Origin: UBA5109 sp965662565
GTDB taxonomy: Bacteria; Pseudomonadota; Gammaproteobacteria; Pseudomonadales; Pseudohongiellaceae
Direction of reading: 5' to 3'
Assembly (NCBI GenBank): GCA_965662565.1
Contig: CBFIHS010000001.1
Location: 35,349-99,348 of the forward strand
Length of the DNA: 64,000 nucleotides
Shown here: piece after piece, positions 42,236-51,986 of the stretch
Layout of the letters: each line of letters starts with the position of its first letter
Numbering within the stretch: position 1 is the stretch's first letter
Notes under the pieces: model-generated
Told to the model about the DNA's origin: nothing
What the model saw: only the letters and a program-made list of their open reading frames with translations
Databases searched by the model: none
Position numbers and translations under genes: made by a program

Positions 42236-43744
42236 TTGAATAGTTCAAACTCCCCTTTAAATTTTCGCCTGATTGGACTTTTTGCCGGCCCAATAGCGGC
42301 TCTTATCGTTTTTCTGATAATGCCGGATCAATACACATCGATTTCCGGCGAAGTCATTGTGATGGAGCACTCTTCGCAGACTATAGCAGCCGTTGTGGCA
42401 TGGATGGCAGTTTGGTGGATTAGTGAAGCGATCCCAGTTTATGCCACCGCACTTTTACCTCTAGCTTTACTACCCATTATTGGCGGTTTAAATATTCGTG
42501 CTGTCGCAGCACCGTATTCAAATGAGGTTATTTACTTATACCTTGGCGGCTTTGTCGTCGCACTCACCATGCAACGTTGGAACTTACATAAGCGTGTCGC
42601 CTTTGCCGCTTTGAAGCTTTCCGGCAATACTCCTCGCCAAATTATCGGCACTTTTATGATCATTGCAGCTATTGGAAGCATGTGGATTAGTAATACGGCG
42701 ACCACAATGATGCTTTTACCCGTTGTACTCAGTGTTATTAGTTTAGTAGCCGAGCGCGATGGCAAAGCAAAAAACCAGCTTGATAAGAATCTAGCCATCG
42801 CGCTATTGCTTGGTACTGCGTACGCCGCCACTATTGGGGGAATGGGCACCATTATAGGCACCCCCCCTAACGTCTTTGTTGTGTCTTATTTACAAAATCA
42901 GCTTGATAAAGAAATCAGTTTTGCTCGCTGGATGACCTTTGGGGTTCCGCTCGTATTAGTTTTTATCCCGCTAGGATGGATTCTTCTAACCCGTTGGATT
43001 TTCCCTGTTGGAAATCAACCAGTAGAAGGCATCGAAGAACTTATCGAAACTGAGCAAAATAATCTTGGCCCAATGACCACGCAAGAATGGCGTGTTTTTA
43101 TAGTTTTTATATCAATGGCGTCTCTGTGGATTATCCGCCCTATTTTAACTGGCATTGAAATTTCGGGTGTACAGATATTCTCAGGATTAAGCGATAGCGG
43201 AATCGCGATTATTGCGGCCATCAGTTTATTTTGCATTCCAGCTGGTAATACAAGTAAGCAAGCTCTGGTTAACTGGGAAACCGCTAACAAATTACCTTGG
43301 GGATTATTAATACTTTACGGTGGTGGTCTTAGCCTTGCTGCCATGATGGATCAATACGGGGTGAGTAGTTATATCGGCAGCCTAGCAATTGGCATGGACG
43401 GCTTACCTCAGGTTGTGATTATTGTTTCTGTTCTAGTGTTGATGATGCTTTTATCTGAACTTACTTCGAATACCGCCACTGCCGCCACACTTATTCCAGT
43501 TTTTGCGGCCATCGCTCCTGCTCTAGGACTCGATCCTTTATGGTTAGTAATTCCCGCAGGCTTTGGAGCGAGTTGCGCCTTTATGTTGCCAGTATCGACT
43601 CCACCAAACGCGATCATTTTTTCTACTGAACGCTTCACTATCGCCCAAATGGTGAAAGCCGGCATATGGTTTAATATTTTAGGCGCCATACTTATCAGCC
43701 TGCTGGTTTACTGGATAGCTTTACCGCTACTTGGCGTTCAGTAA
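42236..43744 (+). CDS. DASS/SLC13-family sodium:dicarboxylate or sulfate symporter
   Basis: 502 aa, about 12 membrane segments, from a TTG start with AAAAGG upstream. It has both SNT substrate/sodium motifs: WISNTATTMMLLPV (about 141-154) and SELTSNTATAATLIPV (about 402-417), plus WWISEAIPVYATALLPLALLPI and PPNAIIFSTERFT. Family members carry succinate-type dicarboxylates or sulfate. The substrate is not readable. It heads a run of transporter genes. Confidence 0.88.
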   Translation: MNSSNSPLNFRLIGLFAGPIAALIVFLIMPDQYTSISGEVIVMEHSSQTIAAVVAWMAVWWISEAIPVYATALLPLALLPIIGGLNIRAVAAPYSNEVIYLYLGGFVVALTMQRWNLHKRVAFAALKLSGNTPRQIIGTFMIIAAIGSMWISNTATTMMLLPVVLSVISLVAERDGKAKNQLDKNLAIALLLGTAYAATIGGMGTIIGTPPNVFVVSYLQNQLDKEISFARWMTFGVPLVLVFIPLGWILLTRWIFPVGNQPVEGIEELIETEQNNLGPMTTQEWRVFIVFISMASLWIIRPILTGIEISGVQIFSGLSDSGIAIIAAISLFCIPAGNTSKQALVNWETANKLPWGLLILYGGGLSLAAMMDQYGVSSYIGSLAIGMDGLPQVVIIVSVLVLMMLLSELTSNTATAATLIPVFAAIAPALGLDPLWLVIPAGFGASCAFMLPVSTPPNAIIFSTERFTIAQMVKAGIWFNILGAILISLLVYWIALPLLGVQ

Positions 43745-43801
43745 AACCCACTTAACAGAGTTTTAAAATCGTAGGTTGGGCACGCTTACACTCTTAAACT
43801 T

Positions 43802-44731
43802 ATGATAATTATAGAAACTATTTTTCCTGTTTTCGCAATTGTAATACTTGGCTATGTGCTACGCAGGAAAAATATCCTCAACGATGCAGAAGGCCAAGCT
43901 ATCGAAAAAGTTTCTTTTTCGTATTTAGTGCCTTGCCTGTTATTTTTTGGTACCGCGACAGTGGAGTTCCCTAATCCTTTCGACTGGGAGCTTGTTATAA
44001 GCTTCTATTTATCAGTACTCATTATCTATCTTCTTGCCATGTTTAGCGCCAAGATAGTTTTTCCTTACAACACTGTTGAACTCAGTGTTTTTGGAATGGG
44101 CAGTGCCTACTCCAATATCTCAATCATCGGCATACCATTATGTCTTCAACTCTTTGGAGAAGAGGCTTTTGTACCTCTTTTTGTTATTATCTCCATACAT
44201 AACCTTATACTCTTTTCTTTCGGTATTATTGTTGCCGAATCAAAAAACAATTCTTCTTTATCACTCGTACAGCATTTGTTTTTTATCATAAAAGATATTC
44301 TAAAAGGTCCGATTACAGGCTGTTTAATTGCGGGGGTATTGGTAAATCTTTCTGGAATCGAATTTTATGCCCCTCTATACAATAGTTTAAATTTGATCAG
44401 CCAAGCAGCAATACCTATGGCACTGTTGTCTTTGGGCAGCGCATTAACTCGCTATCAGATTCGAGGAGAGATAAACGCAACAATTATCATTGTTACTTTA
44501 AAACTTCTAGTTTTACCGGCACTGGTCTGGTTTTTTTCTTTCCATGTTTTTGATATCAACCCTTTATGGGCTGCTACCGCAGTGATCATGGCTGCCACAC
44601 CAGTCGGCATAAGCCCGTATATTTTTTGCATAAAGTATCGAGCATTGGAAAGCCAGATTGCTTCTTCGATTGTAATTTCTGCGATTTTCTCTATTTTTAC
44701 CATCACCCTAATTACTATAGCTATCACATAA
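43802..44731 (+). CDS. AEC-family membrane transporter (auxin-efflux-carrier-like)
   Basis: 309 aa, about ten helices in two five-helix inverted repeats. Family marks: PVFAIVILGYVLRRKNILNDAEGQAIEKVSFSYLVPCLLFFGTA, GSAYSNISIIGIPLCLQLFGEEA (polar half-helix), and PMALLSLGSALT. AEC permeases move organic anions such as malate or malonate in bacteria. No clear Shine-Dalgarno. Substrate unknown. Confidence 0.88.
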   Translation: MIIIETIFPVFAIVILGYVLRRKNILNDAEGQAIEKVSFSYLVPCLLFFGTATVEFPNPFDWELVISFYLSVLIIYLLAMFSAKIVFPYNTVELSVFGMGSAYSNISIIGIPLCLQLFGEEAFVPLFVIISIHNLILFSFGIIVAESKNNSSLSLVQHLFFIIKDILKGPITGCLIAGVLVNLSGIEFYAPLYNSLNLISQAAIPMALLSLGSALTRYQIRGEINATIIIVTLKLLVLPALVWFFSFHVFDINPLWAATAVIMAATPVGISPYIFCIKYRALESQIASSIVISAIFSIFTITLITIAIT

Positions 44732-44873
44732 ATAGTTTCATTATTCGCTACTTACCTTACATCTTGCTGGGTATTTGATTTAGACTTGCTCTGATAAGAA
44801 TAATAAGAGCTAAAAGTTATGGGCTTTAGCTGGCAATAAAGTTGTAACATCCAATAGCATAAAAGGTTACGAG

Positions 44874-46193
44874 ATGGATATTTTTCTTTGGCTTCTTACT
44901 ACCGTTGCCTTAATTGTTTGGTTAACAATCAAATACCAATTACACCCCTTTCTCGGGCTTCTCCTCGGCGCTTTATTTATCGGGTTTGTGGGAGACCTGA
45001 CACCTACCAATTTAATTAACACCCTCGCAGAGGGTTTTGGCTCTACTCTAAGAAGCATAGGAATTGTGATAGCGGCTGGCGCAATAATCGGTGAATACCT
45101 TGACAGAAGTGGCGGAGCCAAAGTTCTTGCGAATAAAATTCTTGATAGCATCGGGGAAAAGAATTCACCATTAGCAATTGGGATGACCGGCTACATTGTT
45201 TCTATTCCTGTGTTCTGCGATTCAGGTTTTATTGTGCTATCTGCACTTAATAAAGCAATTGCTAAGCGGACAAACATTTCATTAGCAGTACTGGCAATAT
45301 CACTTTCATCTGGCTTATACATTACTCATGTTTTTGTGCCCCCAACACCGGGACCACTTGCCGCAGCAGCAACTCTTGGAGCTGATATCGGCTGGGTACT
45401 AATACTAGGGCTTTTAGTCTCTGTTCCTGTGCTAATGGTAGCGGTGATTTGGGCAAAAATCGGCTGTAAAAATTACATTATTAATTATGAACTTAGTAGC
45501 TCAGACGGACAGTCACCAAAGATTGCACCTTCTTTTAGTTTAGCAGTCTTACCTATTTTAACGCCCATAGTTTTGATCGCTTTAAAATCTATTGCTCTTC
45601 TCCCTACAAATCCTTTTGGCAATGATGGCTTAGTGAACTTATTAGTTTTTTTAGGAGACCCTATTGTTGCTCTCTTACTTGGAGCCGTTTTGTCTTTTTT
45701 TATGGTACGAAGTGGGAACAAAATAAAACATCTTTGGTTGGAAGAAGCGCTCAAAAAAGCTGGACTAATTATTTTAATCACCGGGGCTGGAGGAGCTTTT
45801 GGAGCCGTTCTGAGAGAAACTGAACTGGCTGAATTTGCCAATGAATTTGTAAACCTCGGCTCTTTAGGTATGCTCGTTCCCTTTCTTATCGCCGCTTTTC
45901 TAAAAACCGCTCAAGGCTCTTCAACAGTAGCAATTATCACTTGCTCCGCCATCATGGTTCCATTAATGCCTGCCCTAGGTTTCGACTCAAGCTTGGGTAA
46001 AGCTTTAGTCGTTCTCGTAATTGGAGCAGGTGCAATAACAGTCTCTCATGTCAATGATTCATACTTTTGGGTAGTGGCGAAATTCTCGGAGATGGATACA
46101 GCTACTGCATTAAAAACTCATACAATCGCTTCCCTTTTAATGGGAGTAACAGGTTTAATCGTGATTCAGTCGCTAGCATTGATTTTACTCTAA
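44874..46193 (+). CDS. GntP-family gluconate-type permease
   Basis: 439 aa, about 12 helices. Family features: HPFLGLLLGALFIGFVGDLTPTNLINTLAEGFGSTLRSIGIVIAAGAIIGEYLDRSGGAK, IPVFCDSGFIVLSALN, HVFVPPTPGPLAAA, LKTAQGSSTVAIITCSAIM and HVNDSYFWVVAKFSEM. All are hallmark GntP segments. Proton symport of gluconate or a related sugar acid is expected. GGTTACGAG is upstream. The end overlaps the convergent MFS remnant by four bases. Confidence 0.93.
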   Translation: MDIFLWLLTTVALIVWLTIKYQLHPFLGLLLGALFIGFVGDLTPTNLINTLAEGFGSTLRSIGIVIAAGAIIGEYLDRSGGAKVLANKILDSIGEKNSPLAIGMTGYIVSIPVFCDSGFIVLSALNKAIAKRTNISLAVLAISLSSGLYITHVFVPPTPGPLAAAATLGADIGWVLILGLLVSVPVLMVAVIWAKIGCKNYIINYELSSSDGQSPKIAPSFSLAVLPILTPIVLIALKSIALLPTNPFGNDGLVNLLVFLGDPIVALLLGAVLSFFMVRSGNKIKHLWLEEALKKAGLIILITGAGGAFGAVLRETELAEFANEFVNLGSLGMLVPFLIAAFLKTAQGSSTVAIITCSAIMVPLMPALGFDSSLGKALVVLVIGAGAITVSHVNDSYFWVVAKFSEMDTATALKTHTIASLLMGVTGLIVIQSLALILL

Positions 46194-46564
46194 TCCTTTT
46201 TCAGCTGATCCAGTTCAACCAAAGGAACATTAAAAGTTTCTCTTGCACTGAATGCGATAACTGCCACCAAAATTGTAATTAGTAAAGTACAAGTACCTAT
46301 CACAACAGGTATATTTTCAGCACCGGGAGGTGCCATCGTTACAAATAAAGCCGGCAAGAAAGCGGTAATCATTGTGCCTAGATTTTGAGAAATTGCCATT
46401 GCGGAAACTCTGCTTTTGGTTGGAAAAAGTTCCGGATAAAAGCTGGGGAAAGTAGCGTTATAGCCCTGATAGACAATACCCCACATCAACAAAAACATAA
46501 GGATCGCCATCAGTACATTTTCTAAAAAAATAGAGCAACTGCATATCACAATCACTCTATTCAT
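46190..46564 (-). pseudogene. C-terminal remnant of an MFS (metabolite:H+ symporter-type) transporter
   Basis: 124 aa only; the family is about 430 aa. It has three helices: ENVLMAILMFLLMWGIVYQGY, LGTMITAFLPALFV and IPVVIGTCTLLITILVAVIAF, plus the MHS motif FPSFYPELFPTKSRVSAMAIS that normally lies in the second half. It ends with SARETFNVPLVELDQL as real MHS proteins do. It begins abruptly 15 bp after the metY stop, so the first ~300 codons are missing. The remaining frame has no stop, so the loss was probably one deletion or rearrangement with the metY side. Confidence 0.82.
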
Positions 46565-46579
46565 TTATTGGAGATTAGT

Positions 46580-47854
46580 TTACTTTGCTGCTGCAAGCGC
46601 CTGTTCTATATCAGCCACTATATCGTCTATGTGCTCAATACCAATCGACAAGCGAATCATTTCCTTACTCACTCCAGCGGTTTTTAGTTCAGCTTCATTT
46701 AACTGTCTGTGAGTTGTAGAGGCTGGATGGCAAGCAAGCGATTTGGCATCCCCAATATTGACCAAGCGCAGAATCAGCTGCAAAGCGTCAATAAACTTGG
46801 CGCCGGCTTCTTCGCCACCCTTGATACCAAAACTTAGAATTCCTGAAGGCCTTCCACCTACTACTTTTTTTGACAACTCATAGTATGGACTCGATTCCAG
46901 ACCGGCGTAATTTACCCACTCAACTTGATCATGGTCCGAGAGATATTGGGCAACCTTTAGAGCATTATCGCAATGACGCTCCATTCTCAGTGCCAGCGTC
47001 TCCAAGCCCTGCATAATTTGAAAGGCATTCATAGGCGAAATTGCTGCACCCGTATTACGTAAAGGCACCACTCGACAACGACCAATAAAAGCCGCTTCAC
47101 CCAAGGCTTCGGTATAAACCACACCATGATAGGAGGGATCCGGTTCATTCAACATTGGGTATTTTTCTTTTTGTGCTGCCCAATCGAACTTGCCAGAGTC
47201 GACAATAATGCCACCTATAGAAGTACCATGGCCGCCAATGTATTTAGTTAAAGAATGAACTGCGATATCAGCCCCGAGATCAAACACACGACATAAAAAT
47301 GGCGTGGCAACCGTGTTATCTACAATAAGTGGTATGCCATTGCGATGGGCAATTTCTGCTAAAGCCTCTATGTCAACAATATTACCCGCAGGGTTACCAA
47401 TCGTTTCACAAAACATGGCCTTAGTATTTTCATCTATTAGCGCTTCCAAACCCTCATGGTCATCACAAGAAGCAAAACGAGTCTCAACACCTTGTGCAGG
47501 CAAAGTATGCGCAAACAGATTGTAAGTGCCACCATAAAGCTGAGTGGTGCTAACAATATTGCTACCCACTCGAGTAATGGCCTGAATGGCATAAGTAATC
47601 GCAGCCATACCAGAAGCCAATCCCAGGGCTCCAATACCACCTTCCATTTCCGTTAAGCGCGCCTCAAGTACTGCCGTGGTTGGGTTCATAATGCGCGTAT
47701 AGATATTACCGGGAACCGCCAGGTTAAATAGGTCCGCACCATGCTGGGTGTTATCAAAAGTATATGAGGTAGTTTGATAGATCGGAGTAGTCGCAGCATT
47801 AGTTGCCGGATCACCGTCGTACCCTGAATGCAGGGCTATTGTTTCCAGTTTCAT
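46580..47854 (-). CDS. metY: O-acetylhomoserine aminocarboxypropyltransferase/sulfhydrylase (MetY-like)
   Basis: 424 aa from ATG 47854 (AGAGGATTTC before it); a longer frame to 47944 adds an unlikely N-terminus. Cys/Met-metabolism PLP family: LHSGYDGDPATNAATTPIYQTTSYTF, YTRIMNPTTAVLEARLTEMEGG, SGMAAITYAI, VDNTVATPFLCRVFDLGADIAVHSLTKYIGGHG (the K of SLTKY binds PLP) and LGDAKSLACHPASTTH-type end (NIGDAKSLACHPASTTHRQL). Makes homocysteine from O-acetylhomoserine and sulfide. No SAM riboswitch or MetJ box was recognised upstream. Confidence 0.93.
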   Translation of the reverse strand: MKLETIALHSGYDGDPATNAATTPIYQTTSYTFDNTQHGADLFNLAVPGNIYTRIMNPTTAVLEARLTEMEGGIGALGLASGMAAITYAIQAITRVGSNIVSTTQLYGGTYNLFAHTLPAQGVETRFASCDDHEGLEALIDENTKAMFCETIGNPAGNIVDIEALAEIAHRNGIPLIVDNTVATPFLCRVFDLGADIAVHSLTKYIGGHGTSIGGIIVDSGKFDWAAQKEKYPMLNEPDPSYHGVVYTEALGEAAFIGRCRVVPLRNTGAAISPMNAFQIMQGLETLALRMERHCDNALKVAQYLSDHDQVEWVNYAGLESSPYYELSKKVVGGRPSGILSFGIKGGEEAGAKFIDALQLILRLVNIGDAKSLACHPASTTHRQLNEAELKTAGVSKEMIRLSIGIEHIDDIVADIEQALAAAK

Positions 47855-48054
47855 TTGAAATCCTCTAATGTAGATTATGTTCTTATACTTATCATTACAA
47901 TTATTCTGGCTTTGTTTGTTTTCAGCTTTTGCAAACTTAAACATAACAGCTTCAAAGCTCTAGGTTAAGTCTCGCCATAGCCTAACTAGAGTGAAATAAT
48001 GTACTGACAAACCCAAACGAAGACTAAACCCTATTTTATTTTGAGATTTTCTCA

Positions 48055-48951
48055 GTGACATTGACCTTCCCACAACTTGCCAATCTAGTTCCAGAATCCG
48101 TCCCGACCGGTATCACCCTGCTTGATCAGCCTCAAGCCATGCTAGTAATTGAAAATGCCAATGCCAGTGCCACGATCTCTTTGTTTGGGGGGCAAGTATT
48201 AAGCTTTATACCAAAACACGATGGGCGCGACCGACTGTGGTTAAGCAAGAAAGCAATCTGGGATGGCAGCAAATCATTACGCGGTGGCATACCTATTTGT
48301 TGGCCTTGGTTTGGAGACCATAAAGAGAAACAATATCCTGCTCATGGCTATGTCCGCACCTTATTATGGAAGTGTATTGAAATAAAAGAGGAAGGCGATG
48401 GTGAAAATCAACTGACCCAGATTACACTTGTCCCTATTATTCCTTTTAATGATGCCAGCGAATTTGGTTTCGCTGGTAAAGCATCTCTGAAATTGGACAT
48501 ATCCATTGGAAGAGAATTAAGTCTGGTCCTCTCTACTACCAACATTGGGGAAGAAGCCTTTTCCTTTACTAGTGCTTTGCACACCTACTTCTCGATAAGC
48601 GATATTAAGCAGACAGAACTCAAAGGCTTATCTGAGGACTACTCTGACAAACCTCGAAACTATAAAATTTTCTCAAGCCCAAGCCCTTATCGTTTTTCAG
48701 AAGAAACTGATCGTATCCATTTAAATCCAGTTTCAAAAGTTGAAATTATCGAGGTAAAGGCACAAAGCTCCGTCTACTCTGAAGGTCATGATTCCATTGT
48801 TGTCTGGAATCCATGGCAAGAAAACTCTAGACAGTTAAATGACATGGAAGACGACGACTACATAAACATGCTTTGTGTTGAAACAGCGATTACTCAGGGA
48901 GTTCTATTAGAACCAGGTATCACTAAGAATTTAAAACAAAGTATTTCCTAA
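48055..48951 (+). CDS. D-hexose-6-phosphate mutarotase (YeaD-type aldose-1-epimerase fold)
   Basis: 298 aa from a GTG. Galactose-mutarotase-like beta-sandwich: ATISLFGGQVLSFIPK, RDRLWLSKKAIWDGSKSLRGGIPICWPWFGDH, AHGYVRTLLW (His-containing motif), FTSALHTYFSISDI (catalytic His) and DSIVVWNPWQENS. Interconverts anomers of glucose-6-phosphate and similar sugars. A single-gene unit. The start codon GTG has only a weak GAGA before it. Confidence 0.9.
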   Translation: MTLTFPQLANLVPESVPTGITLLDQPQAMLVIENANASATISLFGGQVLSFIPKHDGRDRLWLSKKAIWDGSKSLRGGIPICWPWFGDHKEKQYPAHGYVRTLLWKCIEIKEEGDGENQLTQITLVPIIPFNDASEFGFAGKASLKLDISIGRELSLVLSTTNIGEEAFSFTSALHTYFSISDIKQTELKGLSEDYSDKPRNYKIFSSPSPYRFSEETDRIHLNPVSKVEIIEVKAQSSVYSEGHDSIVVWNPWQENSRQLNDMEDDDYINMLCVETAITQGVLLEPGITKNLKQSIS

Positions 48952-49193
48952 ACACATTCAAGCCAGTTTAGTTTTACGAGCCAGCTTCAATCTTCCATTC
49001 AAACCCTAAAGCCAAAATGAGCATGGAGCTTATGTATTGCGCAAGAGTAGTGATAGTTAAATATTATCACTATACTTATTTATTCTTTATTTATACTTTC
49101 ATAGAATGTGCCCATATTTAGAACAGTTAAGCTTAATAGAGCGCAGCAAAACAGATTGATAATACTTATTAAGTAGTAGAGAAAGGAAAGAGC

Positions 49194-50861
49194 ATGGCCG
49201 ATCATTTTCCAAGTCACATTGAGTTCAAAGAGGATTTTTTTAAGATCCTTAGCCCTGAAGCAGGCTTCTATAAAGTTGTGGTGATTTATAGCATTGCGAT
49301 CAGCTTGCTCACACTAGCGGTGCCAATTTCTTTACAACTTTTAGTCGATACTGTTGCAAACATCGCACTACTAAGAGCTGTGCTCTTGATTGCATTACTG
49401 CTCTTTACTTTGCTCTTTTTATCTGGGGTTATGTACGCCCTAAGAGCGTATGTGATGGAATTATTTACTCGCAAGCTGTATGCGAGAGTATCCAGTGAAA
49501 TCGCAATGACCGCAATGCTCGCCAAGCCTAATCATTTTGAACAAAATCAAAATTCAGATTTATTTAATCGTTACTTCGATATCTTAACGATAAAAAAATC
49601 TGTTCCGTCCATTTTAACTAATGGATTTACACTCATTCTTCAATCCTTAATTGGTTTTGCGGTCGTTTCTTTTTATCACTTTTATTTTTTTATTTTTTGC
49701 ATGATACTCATCTTCCTAATTTGGTTAGTCTGGAAAATTTGGGGATGGCGTTCAATTGAAACAGGCTTTCATTTGTCGGAAGCAAAATATAAAACCGCAG
49801 CCTGGTTGCAATCTCTCCCATTTAATAATGAAGAATATAGATCATCTCTTAACCCAGACTTTGCAATGGCAAAAACAGATGGCTTAGTTGAAGCCCATAT
49901 TCGTAGACAATCCGATCATTTCCGAAACACCTATTCACAATTAATAGTTATGCTGATTTTGTATGCCTGCGCGAGCGCGGCACTATTGGGGATGGGTGGA
50001 TGGCTTGTGATAACCGGTCAATTAACATTAGGACAATTGGTCGCTGCAGAGCTTATCTTATCTGCAATTTTTGTCGGCCTGCCTCAATTAGCTGGCTATC
50101 TTGAAAATTTTTACGATGTTTGTGCGGCGGCTGAAGAAATTTCCAGGTTCATAAATGTGAAAACCGAAGAGCCCGACAAAAGCGCCAGCATGGGAGTGCC
50201 TGAAGACACTACTATTAAGTTCAGCAATGTTAACGTTCAATACTTTAATCAAAACACTGACTTCAATATTGAGTTGCCCAAAAAAGCTCTTGTAAGAGTG
50301 ACGGGCAACCATATTGGGCTCGCAAGTTTGACTGAACTGGTTAGAAGAAATATTAGTCCTAGTTCCGGAATTATCACAATCGGCGGAATTGATAATATTG
50401 ATATTCATAGACAAGAATTGCGTCAAGTGGTCAATTTTATCAACCGAGTCTCGCTTCCGCCTATGACGATAAAGGACTACTTAGACCTGTTTGTACGAAA
50501 AGATGCCAAGCATTCTCGTCAGGAAGCTTTGACCATTTTGAAGCTAGACAGTGTCATAGCAAAGCTAGATGAAGGAATGAATACAATGCTTAGTCGCGGC
50601 GGTTGGCCCTTATCACAACCTCAAGCCATTCGATTGAAACTTGCTACCGCCTTGCTTTCTGAACCGAAAGTTCTAACGCTTGAAGACATTGTGGATGCCG
50701 TGGATGCTGATGTGATGGATCCATTCTTAGAAGCCATGAAAGGTTTAGGCAGCACAGTTCTGTATTACACTTTACGTGATGATATTGATGAGCTTGATTA
50801 CCTTCTAAAAATTGAAAATTCTGAGCAGTCAATCGTTTCATTAAAGAAAGGTGAGGAATAA
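49194..50861 (+). CDS. ABC exporter-like subunit with degenerate ATPase domain
   Basis: 555 aa. The N-terminal half (to about 315) is a six-helix ABC transporter type 1 membrane domain (VVVIYSIAISLLTLAVPISLQLLVDTVA; GMGGWLVITGQLTLGQLVAAELIL). The C-terminal half (about 330-555) still aligns with a nucleotide-binding domain, but every catalytic motif is lost: Walker A is VRVTGNHIGLASL, no GxxGxGKS (about 366-376); signature is LSQPQAI, not LSGGQ; Walker B ends LTLEDIVDAVD with DE replaced by ED; and the switch His is Thr (YYTLRDDI). The frame is open, with a good AGGAAAG site, so it is likely a functional non-ATPase. HlyD and TolC genes follow with coupling. Confidence 0.82.
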   Translation: MADHFPSHIEFKEDFFKILSPEAGFYKVVVIYSIAISLLTLAVPISLQLLVDTVANIALLRAVLLIALLLFTLLFLSGVMYALRAYVMELFTRKLYARVSSEIAMTAMLAKPNHFEQNQNSDLFNRYFDILTIKKSVPSILTNGFTLILQSLIGFAVVSFYHFYFFIFCMILIFLIWLVWKIWGWRSIETGFHLSEAKYKTAAWLQSLPFNNEEYRSSLNPDFAMAKTDGLVEAHIRRQSDHFRNTYSQLIVMLILYACASAALLGMGGWLVITGQLTLGQLVAAELILSAIFVGLPQLAGYLENFYDVCAAAEEISRFINVKTEEPDKSASMGVPEDTTIKFSNVNVQYFNQNTDFNIELPKKALVRVTGNHIGLASLTELVRRNISPSSGIITIGGIDNIDIHRQELRQVVNFINRVSLPPMTIKDYLDLFVRKDAKHSRQEALTILKLDSVIAKLDEGMNTMLSRGGWPLSQPQAIRLKLATALLSEPKVLTLEDIVDAVDADVMDPFLEAMKGLGSTVLYYTLRDDIDELDYLLKIENSEQSIVSLKKGEE

Positions 50862-51982
50862 TGAGTAGTCAACTTTCTACAAAAAATCAAAAATTTTCCT
50901 TTGGTCATCAATACCGGGAAAATCATCTTGAACATTTACCTATGATCTCTTCGATCAGCATCCCCAACGCGGTTAAAGTGACCTGTTGGATAATTTGTAT
51001 TGGGATAATTTTAGGTATAGCAAGCCTATGGATTCCATGGGTTCAATCAACTTCTGGTAGAGGTGAAGTCACCACACTGAACCCGAGTGATCGAGTGCAA
51101 AATATCAGCGCAATGGTTTCTGGCCGTATTGCAGAGTGGTATGTGCAAGATGCAGACTTTGTAAAAGCCGGTGACCCTATCGTTCGCATTGCTGATATAG
51201 ACGATCAACTATTACCTCGCTTGCAATCGCAGTTAGGTGCTGCACAAAGAAAATTTCAGGCCGCACAACAAGCAGTTACAACTGCTGAAATTGACTACAA
51301 TCGCCAGCAAGAATTATTCAATCAAGGCCTTGCTTCAAGCTTGGCTTTTGAACAGGCTAAAATCAAAGTTCAGCAACTGACAGTATCTTTAGAAGAAGCA
51401 CAAACAGAATTAAATCAGGCACAAACCAATCTCTCTCGACAAGGAAGCCAGCTGGTTATCGCCCCTAGAGATGGCACGATTCTTCATGTCGAAGCTGGTG
51501 ATACGGCTACAGTAGTGAGCGCTGGACAGGCTTTAGCGAGTTTCATGCCAGCCAACACAACTAGGGCTGTACAGTTGTATATTGATGGAAGGGATATCGG
51601 TCTGGTTCAACCAGGTCGAGACGTGCGCTTAGAATTCGAAGGCTGGCCTGCCTTTCAATTTAGCGGAAGACCCGACCTCGCCGTAGGTACTTTCAAAGGA
51701 GAAGTTGTTTTTGTTGAGCCTTCCGCAAGATTAGACGGTAGTTTTCGTGTTTTAGTTAAGGAACCTCTTAGAACAGAGGATTGCTTACAAGCTGAAATGG
51801 TCAATGGTATTCCAAGAACTGGTGAATGTGGTTGGCCACCTGAAAGCTTTGTGCGCTTAGGAGCCAATGTCCAAGGCTGGGTACTATTAGAAACTGTGCC
51901 ACTTGGGTTTGAATTATGGCGCTTATTGAACAATTTCCCTCCATTAAGCAGCCCACCAGCTACGACATCAGGAGATATGTAA
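50861..51982 (+). CDS. HlyD-family membrane fusion (adaptor) protein
   Basis: 373 aa. N-terminal cytoplasmic stretch, one helix (VTCWIICIGIILGIASLWIPW, about 40-60), then a lipoyl-like half (NISAMVSGRIAEWYVQDADFVKAGDPIVRIADID), a coiled-coil hairpin (LQSQLGAAQRKFQAAQQAVTTAEIDYNRQQELFNQGLAS... TELNQAQTNL, about 128-210), and a second lipoyl half (LVIAPRDGTILHVEAGDTATVV). The C-terminal portion is unusual, ending in a Pro-rich cytosine-poor tail (SSPPATTSGDM). Start overlaps the ABC gene (TAATG). It should bridge the inner-membrane subunit and TolC. Confidence 0.87.
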   Translation: MSSQLSTKNQKFSFGHQYRENHLEHLPMISSISIPNAVKVTCWIICIGIILGIASLWIPWVQSTSGRGEVTTLNPSDRVQNISAMVSGRIAEWYVQDADFVKAGDPIVRIADIDDQLLPRLQSQLGAAQRKFQAAQQAVTTAEIDYNRQQELFNQGLASSLAFEQAKIKVQQLTVSLEEAQTELNQAQTNLSRQGSQLVIAPRDGTILHVEAGDTATVVSAGQALASFMPANTTRAVQLYIDGRDIGLVQPGRDVRLEFEGWPAFQFSGRPDLAVGTFKGEVVFVEPSARLDGSFRVLVKEPLRTEDCLQAEMVNGIPRTGECGWPPESFVRLGANVQGWVLLETVPLGFELWRLLNNFPPLSSPPATTSGDM

Positions 51983-51986
51983 TTCA

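Noticed and set aside
45485..45841. 118-aa antisense ORF inside gntP
   Set aside because: Shadow of a clear transporter gene; no start site or family features.
47855..48054. SAM riboswitch or MetJ box upstream of metY
   Set aside because: No conserved riboswitch helices or tandem AGACGTCT-like boxes found.
49018..49122. 34-codon hydrophobic ORF before the ABC gene
   Set aside because: No Shine-Dalgarno and AT-rich codons; most likely chance.
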